Positions 11,077-22,500 of a DNA stretch of 64,000 nt are shown piece by piece. The stretch's first letter is position 1; every line of letters starts with the position of its first letter. Below the pieces are notes generated by a model, which did no database searches, was not told the origin of the DNA, and saw only the letters and a list, made by a program, of their open reading frames with translations. The DNA is taken from contig LSAX01000009.1 in NCBI GenBank assembly GCA_001557505.1, positions 868,001 through 932,000 on the forward strand, written 5' to 3'. The position numbers and the translations under genes were made by a program. This DNA comes from Reticulascus tulasneorum. Taxonomy: Eukaryota > Ascomycota > Sordariomycetes > Glomerellales > Reticulascaceae.

Positions 11077-12898
11077 ATGTTCACGCAACCAATGTCCTCG
11101 CCGCCGCCCGTGGGCCCTGCATCGACGACAACCACGACGACAACAACAAATAACCCATCTTCCCCATCCCCACGAACGAGCCGGCTACGAGGCTTGAGCT
11201 ATCTCCGGACCTACACTCAGAACCATCTCCTGTCCAGGGAGCACGCCAATCATCCCCAACCATCTGGGTCCGTATCTAGTACAACTGCACACCCGCCGAC
11301 CAGGTCTTCTGGACGGCCGAATAACCTCACGCGATCCGCTAGTTACTCCCCAACCTCTGCATCTATCGCGCATGCCATCGAGGCTGAGGATTCGGGTCTC
11401 AATCGGCTGTCGCTCATTGCGTCACTGCAAGAACCCCTTATCCACCCCACCGCGCACCAGGCCACCCCGACCGGCTCTACAACCCGAGTAGAAGAACAAA
11501 CCCTGGAAGACAGACTTGTCGATACCCCGACTACAAGTGGTGTCCAAGTGCAGGACACTCCAGATCCGGACCAAATCATGACGAGGGCGAGGTCGTCGAC
11601 AACCGGCGAGGCGGCCGCCGTAACTGCGGAAAGCTTGCCCTCCATACGATTTTCCGCTTACTACGACCCCCGCGCTACACGTCCCAGCTTGACGTTCCCA
11701 CCTGTTTCGAGGACGCTGCCATCGGGCGGTGAGGTCATTCGGGTCGGGCGATATTCAGAACGAGACAGCCAGCCCAACATACCTATTAACGTGCCCTCGG
11801 CTGCACCTGTGGGATTCAAGAGCAAGGTTGTGAGTCGTCGCCACTGCGAGTTTTGGTACGACCAAGGGAAATGGTATATCAAGGATGTGAAGAGCTCGTC
11901 GGGGACGTTCCTGAATCACATCCGCCTGAGTCCTCCAGGCACGGAGTCGAAACCATTCGCAGTCAACGATGGCGATATCGTTCAGCTGGGGATCGATTTC
12001 AAGGGCGGCGAGGAAATGATCTTCCGCTGTGTTAAGATGAGGCTCGAGCTGAACCGGGGGTGGCAGAATAAGCTGAACGCATTCAAGTAAGTGTACCTCA
12101 TCATGTTATGGCTAGGGGGAAAACTAATGGTGCTTCAGCATGACTACGCACAAGCGACTACGCACCATGGCATCCGCCAACAGTCCCAACTCATATTCCC
12201 AGGACTGTTCGATATGTCTCAACTCCATTGCGGTATGTTGTTATTCACTCCTGACATACAATCCTGAAGCTGATTTTCCTCTCCCACAGCCTTGCCAATG
12301 CCTGTTCGTAGCGCCCTGCTCGCACACATGGCATTTCAAATGCATCCGTTCGTTGCTGTCTTCGCCGCAGTATCCTATATTCATATGCCCGAACTGCCGT
12401 GCGGCAGCCGATTTAGAGGCTGATATCGAGGATCCGGCGGAGGATTGGGAGCAGCTAGACTCTGACGAGGCCGAGAAACTGGAAGGCAAGATTGAACCCG
12501 AGTCGAGCAATGTCTCCCCGCCAACCTCGATTGCAGAGCCACCGCCGCCTGCTGAGACCAATGAGGACCCCGATACGGCGGACGTCACGGTTGCCGTCGA
12601 GCAGCCGAGAGCCATTGCCACTCCTGTCAGGCCATCGATACACTCCACAACCGAGCCTGTGCCGATTCCCACGGCGACCTCAACGCCGCAGACGAATTCT
12701 GCGCGAGACACGAGGACCCCGTCCCCGATGAGCAATCCCCTCATACTTAGCAGCAACGAGGGTCCCATTACTCCAAGGAACGATGCCGGTCCCTGGGTCT
12801 TCGATGGGAGTGCAGGCAGGCGCGCTGCGGCCGCCACAGCCAACATGGGGGGCATGAGGAGTCTAGATGCCGCCACCGAGATGGAGGTTGATGTTTAG
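11077..12898 (+). CDS. FHA-RING E3 ubiquitin ligase (Dma1/Chf family)
   Basis: Three exons (11077-12086, 12139-12232, 12290-12898) encode 570 residues. The N-terminal 200 residues are Ser/Thr/Pro-rich and probably disordered. An FHA domain spans about 220-330, with GRYSERD and SRRHCEFWY as the phosphothreonine-binding loops. A RING finger follows at about 360-400 (CSICLNSIA, then CQCLF, CSHTWHFKC and CPNC). Both introns are GT-AG (52 and 57 nt), and the second splits the RING so that NSIA joins PCQC. Family role: in yeasts, Dma proteins delay mitotic exit by ubiquitinating spindle-pole and septin targets. The first in-frame ATG is used; a second lies five codons later. The C-terminal 170 residues are low complexity. 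Confidence 0.92.
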
Positions 12899-13741
12899 TC
12901 ACAAATCGTGATGAGGAAGACAAATATGGTCATTGTCAGTGGAGCGCACTTTCGGAGTATCGCATAGCCGTGGGTTGGCACGTGGGGGCGTGTAGGGGCA
13001 TCTTGAACGGGTGGTTCAGATACGGTGTTTGGAGTTTCAATTACAGAGCTTTCTGGGTCTCTGGCGCTTCTAAGACACGAAGTGGGCTTGCATTGTTTGG
13101 CTTTCGCTAGAGCATGGGTCATATATGGCTTCGGACGTATATAGTAATGGAGGACTCGGAGGGAGGGAGACTGATATATGAACAATACAGGTTCTCTGGC
13201 ATTTGCACTACTAACGACGTTCTGCTGAACAGACAACCTTGTGTCATAAGCCTGCTCTACTCCTAAGCCTCTTCGTCCAGCCCATGCCTTGCATCAAGAT
13301 TTTAGGGCCTGGTGTCCAAAGTTGCAACCTTTGGTACTCCCATGACAATTAAGCACGTCCCAGGCGTTGTGTAGCGAACTTCACGTCAACCGTGCCTGGC
13401 CTAGGAGAGTAGCAGAAAGTTTGATTTGGCTCATCCCATATTTGGACTAAGGTTTGTGTCATTTGAATCGCAACAGCAACAGAAAGGTCACTTTGTATCG
13501 CGTGTCGCCCATCAAAACATGACGGTGCTACAGGATGACGTCTTCCGGGGACTTGCAGAAGTGCGATGCTGATTGGTTACACAGCGAGGGTACAGAAGCC
13601 GCCGATAATTCCGAGGCTTATCGCGATAACGATTTCAATCCCGAACCACCATCGAACTTTTCTGTTCCCACGCCTGGTGAGAAGTTGGCTCCATCCGTCG
13701 CGCAATCCAACTAGTTGGATGATTCTACACAACCCTCCACG
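12899..13741. other. Intergenic region, FHA-RING to MPP-alpha
   Basis: This stretch holds the 3' flank of the FHA-RING gene and the promoter of the processing-peptidase gene. A 113-codon open frame on the minus strand (12895-13236) has no family resemblance and is taken as chance. An inverted CCAAT box lies at 13572-13576. Confidence 0.5.
13572..13576 (-). promoter_or_regulatory. Inverted CCAAT box
   Basis: ATTGG (CCAAT on the minus strand) lies about 165 bp upstream of the MPP-alpha start codon. CCAAT boxes bound by the HAP complex often control fungal mitochondrial genes, which fits the downstream gene. A 5-bp match alone is weak evidence. Confidence 0.35.
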
Positions 13742-15538
13742 ATGATACGGACCCTAGCATCGCGGCTTGCGCCGCGTACACGGGTGCCTCTCCCGCGAAG
13801 CAGGCTCATGTTGCCACCGCGTTTCTCAGCACCTTCAAGAAACCTCGCAACATCAGTTGAGGCAATACCCAAGGTAAGAGAGGATGGGAGTCTGACCCAG
13901 ACATCGTATGCTAAATGCATCCAGGACCCAACCGAGCTAGATAAAATCACCACCCTGCCGAATGGCCTGCGCGTCGCATCCGAAGCCCTCCCTGGCTCCT
14001 TCTCAGGAGTAGGTGTCTACATCGACGCCGGCTCCCGGTACGAAAACGAATCTCTCCGGGGCGTCAGCCATATAATGGACCGCCTCGCCTTTAAATCCAC
14101 CTCCCAAAGAAGCGCAGACCAGATGCTCGAGCAAGTTGAGGCCCTCGGCGGGAATATCCAGTGCGCATCTTCGCGAGAGTCGATGATGTACCAAGCAGCC
14201 ACCTTCAATTCCGCCGTGCCTACGACCATCGGCCTTCTCGCTGAGACGATCCGCGATCCGCTGTTGACAGAGGAGGAGGTGCAGGAGCAACTCGGCACTG
14301 CGGCGTACGAGATCCGAGAGATCTGGTCCAAGCCCGAGCTGATCATTCCGGAGCTGGTGCACACGGCCGCGTACAAGGATAACACGCTCGGGAACCCGCT
14401 GCTGTGTCCCGAGGAGCGGCTGGCGAGTATTAATCGCGGTACGATCACGGCATATAGGGATGCTTTTTACCGCCCAGAGCGCATGGTGGTTGCGTTTGCT
14501 GGCGTGGAGCACAGCGAGGCTGTGAGGTTGGCGGAGCAATACTTTGGAGACATGAAGGGGGCGGAAAAGCCGTTGCTGTCGAGGACAGGCTCGGAGACAT
14601 CCCTGGATTCACAGAGCTCCGAGAGCAGCGAATCCTCGTGGTCATCAGGAGCATCTTCCTCTTCCACTCCAATCCTCCAACAACCATCGAAACTCTTCTC
14701 TAAAGTTCCCTTCTTCAAAAACCTCTCCACCTCGGCCCCATCCAACGCATCCGTCCTCTCGACCACACCCTCGAACTTGGAACTCGACATCTTCCGACCA
14801 TCACAATACACAGGCGGTTTTCTCTCCCTGCCACCTCAGCCACCACCGCTAAACCCAAACCTCCCAACATTCACACACATACACCTCGCATTTGAGGGCC
14901 TGCCGATCTCATCAGATGATATTTACGCGCTCGCCACATTGCAAACTCTCCTTGGCGGCGGCGGATCCTTCTCTGCCGGTGGTCCAGGCAAGGGCATGTA
15001 CTCACGCCTCTATACCAACGTCCTTAACCAGCTCGCCTGGGTCGAATCCTGCGTGGCCTTCAACCACTCCTACACAGACTCTGGTCTCTTCGGCATCTCG
15101 GCATCTTGCCTCCCTGGGCGCACAGCCCCGATGTTGGACGTCCTTTGCCGCGAGCTGCGAGCCTTGACCCTCGACACAGGCTATTCGGCCCTCAAGCCAG
15201 TAGAAGTCAATCGCGCCAAAAACCAGCTCCGTAGCTCCCTGCTCATGAATCTCGAGAGCCGCATGGTGGAGCTCGAGGACCTGGGCAGACAGGTGCAGGT
15301 CCATGGCCACAAGATCCCCGTCCGGGAAATGTGCCGTAAAATTGAGGAGCTGACGGTCGAGGACCTGAGGCGGGTGGCGAAGATGGTTGTGGGCGGCATG
15401 GTGCAGAACAGCGGAACCGGCAGCGGGTCACCGACGGTGGTGTTACAAGAGGCGCAAGCGCATGGAGTGAGCACGCATACAATGGACTGGGAAGCTATCC
15501 AGGGCACGATATATGACTGGCACCTGGGGAAACGGTAG
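13742..15538 (+). CDS. MAS2: Mitochondrial processing peptidase, alpha subunit
   Basis: An intronless reading frame of 598 residues. The N terminus is Arg/Ser-rich without acidic residues for about 40 positions (MIRTLASRLAPRTR) and contains RNLATS, a plausible cleavage region, so matrix import is expected. The pitrilysin-type fold shows the alpha-subunit signature glycine-rich loop, GGGGSFSAGGPGKGMYSRLY, near residues 405-424. The position of the HxxEH zinc motif reads HIMDR, so zinc is lost as in all alpha subunits. A 60-residue Ser-rich insert sits between the two halves. Family role: the alpha subunit recognises presequences and hands them to the catalytic beta subunit. The start is the first in-frame ATG. 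Confidence 0.95.
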   Translation: MIRTLASRLAPRTRVPLPRSRLMLPPRFSAPSRNLATSVEAIPKVREDGSLTQTSYAKCIQDPTELDKITTLPNGLRVASEALPGSFSGVGVYIDAGSRYENESLRGVSHIMDRLAFKSTSQRSADQMLEQVEALGGNIQCASSRESMMYQAATFNSAVPTTIGLLAETIRDPLLTEEEVQEQLGTAAYEIREIWSKPELIIPELVHTAAYKDNTLGNPLLCPEERLASINRGTITAYRDAFYRPERMVVAFAGVEHSEAVRLAEQYFGDMKGAEKPLLSRTGSETSLDSQSSESSESSWSSGASSSSTPILQQPSKLFSKVPFFKNLSTSAPSNASVLSTTPSNLELDIFRPSQYTGGFLSLPPQPPPLNPNLPTFTHIHLAFEGLPISSDDIYALATLQTLLGGGGSFSAGGPGKGMYSRLYTNVLNQLAWVESCVAFNHSYTDSGLFGISASCLPGRTAPMLDVLCRELRALTLDTGYSALKPVEVNRAKNQLRSSLLMNLESRMVELEDLGRQVQVHGHKIPVREMCRKIEELTVEDLRRVAKMVVGGMVQNSGTGSGSPTVVLQEAQAHGVSTHTMDWEAIQGTIYDWHLGKR

Positions 15539-16181
15539 GATAGAGCTCTCGGGGTAATGGGGGAATATTAGAAGCGTCCTGACGAAATCCTTGTAAAAGT
15601 TACTTACCCTTGTACAAAAATACAGCATTCTGCTTTGTGTACCAACCTTGCTCTCTATCACACTCTCTCTCTCGCCCCGCGAAATTGGCCCTTTCATCTT
15701 GGTTGCATTCATTGCTGAGCTACCAAGCGATATGATGAGCTCCAATAATTGTTTGCCTCACAGTTGCGCTGCGTCAGGGATTTGGACTGGGTAGTCAAGA
15801 CGAAACTAGTCAGTTCCAAGTTATGGATGTTGTGATACCATGTATTGCACAGAGAAGACTAAGATATCTACACTACGCCGATGTTCTCCCAAGTGTCCGT
15901 TTCCGCTGAATCCAACCGTGTTCTAACCCCACAACGGAATCCCTCGCAAATGACAATATCCAGCCAATACGTTTTCTATGGTGGAATCAAAGCGCGCTGA
16001 GCGCAGCACCAATTTAGTCCTTCTTCACACAGTAAACCGTCGTTTAGTGCAGTCCGTTGCCTACACTTAGAAGACCAAGCATGACCAAATGACTCCCTAC
16101 CCGCGTGCTGGTATATGTACACATCCACCGCCGACTCAATATTCCTGAGCGCTCATCTAAATGTCGATATCTCTATGTCTG
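15539..16181. other. Convergent 3' flanks
   Basis: This stretch lies between the stops of MPP-alpha (plus) and the YML020W-like gene (minus). No open frame with family resemblance is seen; it should contain both 3' UTRs. Confidence 0.6.
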
Positions 16182-19068
16182 CTATAGTTTCGACCGGACT
16201 GCTTCTAATCTATACTTGACGTCCTTCAACGCCTTCGTGACGGGCTTCCAGTCGTCAAACTGCTTTAGCAGCTCGTCCGTCTCGGATGATAGCTCTGTTT
16301 TGACAAAGTCCTCTTCGAGCAACCCGCGCATAATCCAGGGGAGGTGGTAAGGGTTCGGATTGGTGAGGCTCTCGTGTTTTTGGACGTCGCATGGAGTTCT
16401 GGGTGTGTCTGTTGTTTCGAGAGCGTGGGAGACAGCGAGGCTGGAAAGGTTAGTTATTGGGATGGAAGCGGACGGACGAGTGGGAGGAACAATGTGGGAG
16501 TGGGGTTCGCGAAGATGTGGTGGTTGGGAAGGAAATCGAATTTGGTTCCTGCACTTACTCGTAGACTTGTTCGTCGTAGTAGAGACGGGAATGGCCCTCG
16601 CCGCTGTACAGACTACCTGCCAGAGGAACGGAGAGTTCGCGGATTAGGCCGTGGTCGGAAACGCCAAGGTTCCGCAGCTTCAACGCGAAGCCCACGAGAT
16701 GTGCAATACTTCAACAGGTTAGTGCTTGCCATTGTTTCGGGAGTATCGAGACTCACAAATCTGGCGCATGGAGACGGCCATCGATAAAGACTGCGCGGTA
16801 AATATTTGGATGGTACGCAGGAGAGTAGATGGCAGACTACAAGTTTGTTAGACAAGTGAGGAACTGAAACCCTGGGTGGATGCTCACCTCTAACGGAACG
16901 AGCTGGTCGTCAATGCTGCCGATAAACGTGATCCTGACGCCATGTTCCAGAACCTCTTTCAGGGCGTTCTCGAATCTTTGAGAGACATCGCTTTGCGGGT
17001 TAGAGAACTCCCAGAGTTCGGCAGCTGTGCCCATCAAGATGCCCATGCTCGACTTGTAGTCGGGGAATGGCCCTAGTGACACGCCGGCTTGAAAAGAGGT
17101 TAGCTCCTGTACAATTCGCTGACGAGAGAAGATGGCCTTACCCATGGCGCAGACCCCAATCTTGGCATTGGTGATGATCCCCAAGTCAATCAATTTCGCC
17201 AGCAACATGATAGCAACAGGTACTCCTTGAGAATGACAGGCCAGGATAATCAAGTCGGCGCTGCGGATCTGGTCGATCCAGTTAAGTAGCAGCTTCCACA
17301 GGTTATCGACCCTGTCCACAATCTTGCCTTCTCCCTCGAGAGCAATCTTTTCAATCTCACAGTCCGAGCAGCCGTGCGCATCTGCCCATCGTCGGATGCC
17401 ATCGGCGCAAAGGCTCGCAAAACGAAGCGACGTTCCGGTTGGTTGGCCGATCATGGGCCGCAGGTATGTAGCGGGGAACAGACCATGGACTCCGATGGCG
17501 ATTGCTCTCTTGATCTTTGGGGTTTCTTTAACCTTAAACACGTGGTTTGCAGGTGGTTGCTGCGTGCGGAGCAGCAGTTGACTGATTTGCTTGAGTATGG
17601 ACGGATTATCCTTCATGCGGTATGTCCCGTTAAATGAGGGGAGCAGAAGGTTCGGTGGTCCAATTTTAGCAGGACTTTCTTGTAAAGTTGACTTTGTGCT
17701 TGGCCCTGGCTTCGCAGATACTTCCGGCCTGAGATTTATATCTGTTATTGTCGATTTAGATGATGTTTCCGGCTTTGGTGTGGAAGAACCCGATGCCGTA
17801 GGAGAGGGCACATCGATGTCCATGGACTGGGGCCGAAGCCTCTTGTTCTTCTTCCCTGGAATGGGGAGCCCTAATTTCTTCTTCGTCTTGGTCTCAGTCG
17901 CCGACTCACCTGCTGAGTCTTCTTTGACTTGCACGCGTGTCGTCGGTTTTGGATTAGCCTCCGAACCTTCTCCTATAACTGCGAGTTCCCCAGACTCTGG
18001 CTGTGGCGTTGATGTGCCGCTTGACTTTGGCCCACTCTCCCTGGACCAGAAAGCCCAGGTTGAGCCAGTTGCGGGCTGTGGTGCAGGTTCTGGGTTTGGT
18101 GGCGGCGCATCCTCCATGACTGTATCCTCCGGCTCCTTCAACGGCGCCACTGCCTGGCCTACCGGTTTCCCGGCCTCAGACGAGATCTCGATGCTTGATG
18201 GGTCATTCGTATATGACCAAAAGTCGAACCACGAAGAAGATGCTGTTGGTGGTACCACCTGCTCCGTGGGAGACACTTCAGTGGGCATTGCTGGTATTGA
18301 TGTTGGTGCTGACTCCTCTACTTGAGCCTCTTTTGCAGCGTCGTCTTTTGCCGTGTTATCCTCGGCTGGTGGTATTGGCAAAGTGGTCGTAGCAGGAGAC
18401 CGCCCAAGCCACCCAAACCAACCAGATGCTGTCGAAGGCCGCTCTGGCGTGGTTGGTCGCTGATCGGCATCTATAACTGGCGCCTCATGGCCATCTGTCT
18501 GCTTTTGAGCGGTTTCGTCGCTTTCCAATACTGTGTTCTCTTCTTTCTGCTCTTCGGCAAGTTTTGCATCGCTGGCGATATCTTGTATTCTGCCGCTGTC
18601 CTCAGGAATATTGGGTAGGGTGGTCGCGGAGTCATTCACTCCATCCAGGCTCGCCGTGCTTGTTGTCTTTTTCGTATCAAAACGACGGAAGTCGGGTGTG
18701 CTAGTCGTCTTGAGTGTACCTCCGAATATCGTCTCTCGAGCGAGCTGTGTAGATGCTGAGGATTTCGGGGCTCTTGGCCACGATCCGTACCAACTGCGAG
18801 ATTTGTGTACCTGCGGGTTGTCAATCACCAGTCCGTCACACATGCACGTGGACAAATGGTCACCGACCTGTTTCTCGCGGTTTGGGAGAGTAGTCAGGTT
18901 GCCAGGACTATTTTCTATCTTCGGTGGTGCCATCTCCTGTGCACCAGTTGTTGACTGAGTGGCCGAGGCTGCCTGTGACGTAGCTGTTGACGATGTAGGA
19001 AGTGTTGTTGGCAGGCTAGAGGAGCTTGCCTCAGAGGGATTCGGCCGCAGGCGCTTTCTGGGAGCCAT
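16182..19068 (-). CDS. YML020W-like alpha/beta-hydrolase protein with Ser/Pro-rich N-terminal half
   Basis: Five exons (19068-18868, 18810-16888, 16836-16757, 16708-16559, 16440-16182) join in frame to 870 residues. The first 450 or so residues are Ser/Pro/Thr-rich with repeated short WFGW, WFDFWS and WAFWS motifs. The C-terminal part is hydrolase-like: VHGLFPATY, then CHSQG around Ser594 as a nucleophile-elbow candidate, and a conserved FIDGRLHAPDF segment. It resembles the uncharacterised yeast YML020W family, often labelled mucin-like in fungi; substrate and location are unknown. The 57-nt first intron is a multiple of three without a stop; reading it through would add 19 Cys-containing residues that break the RSWYGSW region, so splicing is preferred. 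The other introns are 51, 48 and 118 nt. Confidence 0.82.
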
Positions 19069-19588
19069 GGGAGGCAACCAAGACCTTATGTTGAGTTCAA
19101 AAAAGCTTCATACCCTTCGGTGCATCTCTTGTTGACCTTGCTTGGTGTTTGGTGTTTATTGGTGCCTTGCGTGGCGTATCGGTTGGGAGCGGCCCCTCCA
19201 AAATCTGTGCCTGGTGGGTCAGTGCACAAGAACGGAATAACAGAGTGTCGTGAAGTACATAGGAGGTTTAGAATATTCCAAAAATATTCGCATTAATATT
19301 CTCGTTAACTTTCCCAATACTCATTTGCAAGATTGCATAGTACAAACTCGCATCTGAAAGAATTCCCACAATCTTTCTTTCTACATCCTCCTCTTTAACC
19401 CCGAACTCAGAGGTTGTGCCGGAGAAACACCGGATAACTCAGTCTTATCGCTTATCGCTTATCGCTTATCAACTGGCATCCCGCATCAGAAAAAAAAATC
19501 TCGGAAGGTGGAGGCCATTGGAGATTTTTACAGAAGAGTAGCTTCGACAACTGCAAGTAATTGCGGTGCGCCGGAGATAGTTGTCAGT
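19069..19588. promoter_or_regulatory. Divergent promoter region, YML020W-like/RRP5
   Basis: This 520-bp region lies between two divergent start codons. It has an AT-rich core (about 19270-19340) and a tandem CTTATCG array at 19444-19470, closer to RRP5. No gene was found. Confidence 0.6.
19444..19470 (+). repeat. Tandem CTTATCG heptamers (GATAA cluster)
   Basis: Nearly four copies of a 7-bp unit, CTTATCG, lie 119-145 bp upstream of the RRP5 ATG. Each copy contains TTATC, that is GATAA on the minus strand, so four GATA-factor core sites are spaced at 7 bp. It may be a regulatory array or simply a small microsatellite. Confidence 0.7.
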
Positions 19589-22500
19589 ATGAGCTCTCTC
19601 AAACGTAAGGATGCGCCAGGTGGCCATCCTCCAGCCAAGTCAGCAAAACAGACTAAGGAAGCAAGACCTGCTAAGAGAGACCATACCAAAAAGGAATCGA
19701 AAGACCCGAAGAATGAAGGAAAGAACAGCGCCAACAATCCCAGCACATCAGCTTCGGAGGCACCGAAATCTTCGCTAATCACACGGCTGAAGGATGAAGA
19801 ACCCTTGTTCCCTCGTGGAGGTGGGAGCATTTTGACTCCCTTGGAGCAAAGACAGATCCAGGTTGAGGCAAAGGCAGACGCTTTGCGTGAAGATGCCTTT
19901 GATGCCTCCGAGAAAAACAAGCAGAAGAAGGTCAGGAAACGGAAATCCGCAGCGAGCGAGGCCAAGGATTTGCCCAAGAAGGTCCGAGACGAAGATGCGG
20001 TCAAGATTGAGAGCTTGAACTACAAGGTATGAGCTCTGTCGTTACGTTACCGGTATTAGTGCTGATGTCGTACAGCGCCTGGTCAAGGGCTCCCTGATTC
20101 TTGGCCAGATATGTGATATTAGCCCCCTCGAAATAGCAGTCGCTCTACCAAACAACTTAGTTGGACATGTCTCGATTACTGCAATCTCCAGTATCATTAC
20201 CAACAAGCTCCAACACGATGCCGAAGCGTCTGGGAGTGACGAAGAAGACGGATCCGTCAACGAAGTCGACCTGAAGTCCTTGTTTGCGATTGGCCAATAC
20301 ATTCGTGCCTCAGTCCTATCTACAATGGAAGATACCACTTCAGGAAAGGCCAAACGCCGAATCGAATTGACTTTGGATCCCTCCGAGACGAACGCCGGTC
20401 TGTCTGCCAACCATATTGTCGCCAATATTACCATCATGGCATCCATCGCTAGCGTACAAGATCATGGCTACGAGATGAATCTTGGATCCTTCGATTCCAA
20501 GTTGAAACCTTTTCTGTCAAGAAAGGAGATCGATCCAGGAACGGATGAGAAGAGACTACAACCCGGAGCCGTGTTCCTTTGCTTGGTGAAAAGCGTCAAG
20601 GGAGCCATAGTGCAACTATCAACACGCCTGGAGAAAATTGGAAGCGTTACTAGCATAGCCGCCGCCACTGCCATCAACTCTTTCCTTCCAGGCACTGCTG
20701 TTGACGTCTTGTTGACCGAGGTTACGGGTCGCGGCCTGGGAGGAAAGGTCCTCGGGCATCTGCCAGTTACTGCTGATCTTGTCCATGCCGGTGCCGGCCC
20801 AGATGGAGTAGATCTCGAGTCCCGGTTCAAAATTGGAGAGAGAATAAAGGCCAGGGTCATATGCAACTTCCCAGTAGCAAAGGAACCTAAACTTGGCATT
20901 TCTCTGTTGCCCCACATTACGAGCCTCCAACAAAAGCTGGTTGGAGAGGGAGATGGTATCGGAACGCCTCTTGCGTTATTACCAATATCGTCAATTGTCG
21001 AAAAATGCACTGTGCGACAGGTCGAGACAGATATTGGACTCTTTGTCGATATCGGCCTTCTTGGCTTGACTGGGTTTGTTCATATTTCCCGTGTCAAAGA
21101 TGGCAAGGTCGAGGCGCTCTATGAAACCAGCGGCCCTTACAAGATCGACAGTGTTCATCGCGGGAGAGTGGTTGGATACAATCCTGTCGACGGCATGTTC
21201 CTCATGTCTTTGGAAAAGAGTGTGCTGGAACAGCAGTACCTGCGCATGGAAGACGTTCCCGTTGGGGAAGTCGTGACATGCAGCATTGAAAAAATAGTGA
21301 TTGGAGAGAATGGTGTCAGCGGCCTCATCGTCAAGCTTGCGGAAGGTGTCACTGGATTTGTGCCTGACCAACATCTTGCGGATATCCACCTCCAACACCC
21401 TGAAAAGAAGTTCAGAGAAGGCATGAAAGTTAGGGCTCGGGTTCTCTCTGCCGATACCAGAAGACGGCGACTACGCCTGACTCTTAAAAAGACCTTAGTA
21501 AATTCGGAAGCTCCTGCGATCAAAACTTACGATGAAGTCGCCGTTGGAATGCAAGTTCCCGGCACCATCAGCAAGATCATGCCCAACGGGGCCCACATCA
21601 AGTTCTATGGGGCTCTCCGCGGTTTCTTACCCATCTCAGAGATGAGCGAGGCGTACATTAAAGATCCAAACGAGCATTTCCGCGTCGGCCAAGTTGTCAG
21701 TGTTCATATCTTGGACGTGGATGCGGATGTCAGAAAGCTTGTGGTATCATGCAAGGACCCAGCAGCATTTGGTCTTGATAAGCAAGCGGCCCTAAAGGCG
21801 TTGAAGATTGGAGACATGGTCGCCGGGAAAGTGACCCAGAAGAGTGAGGGAGAGGTGTTCATCGACCTGGTAGAAAGCGGTCTTAAAGCAATACTTCCAG
21901 TTGGTCAACTGACGGACAGATCAGCCCGCAAAAGCCAATCAGCTCTCAAGCAGATAAACGTCGGCCAAACTCTATCCAACCTGATGGTCTTGGACAAAAA
22001 TGAACGACGCCATACAATCACTTTGACCGAGAAACCGAGCCTTGTCGAGGCTGGCAAAAACGGCGAGTTGCTCACGAGCGTCGACGACGCCAAAGTCGGG
22101 AACTTGGTTTCAGGTTTTGTCGGCAACATCACCCCTACCGCCGTGTTCATTCATTTCGGTGGAAGCCTCCAAGCACTCATGCCCAAATCGAAGCTTCCGA
22201 AAGAGGTTCAAGATGATAAGGATTTCGGGATGTACAAACACCAGTCTCTCTCCGTCAAAATCATATCTGTCAACAGAGACCAGGGCCGCTTTGTGGTGGT
22301 TCCAGAATCCAACGACGAGCCAACTGAAGAAGAAGCACGAACTCCAGTCACCGCTGCATTGAATCCTCTAGACGACTCCATAAGATCAGCGGACGATATC
22401 ACATTCGGACGCGTGACCACTGCTCGCGTCGTTAACGTGAAAGAAACTCAGCTCAACGTGCAGCTAGCAGACAACATACAAGGCCGAGTGGACGTCTCGC

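Noticed and set aside
12895..13236. 113-codon minus-strand open frame
   Set aside because: No family resemblance; it lies in the 3' flank of the FHA-RING gene.
17591..18325. 244-codon open frame on the plus strand
   Set aside because: It is antisense to the low-complexity region of the YML020W-like gene and has no domain.
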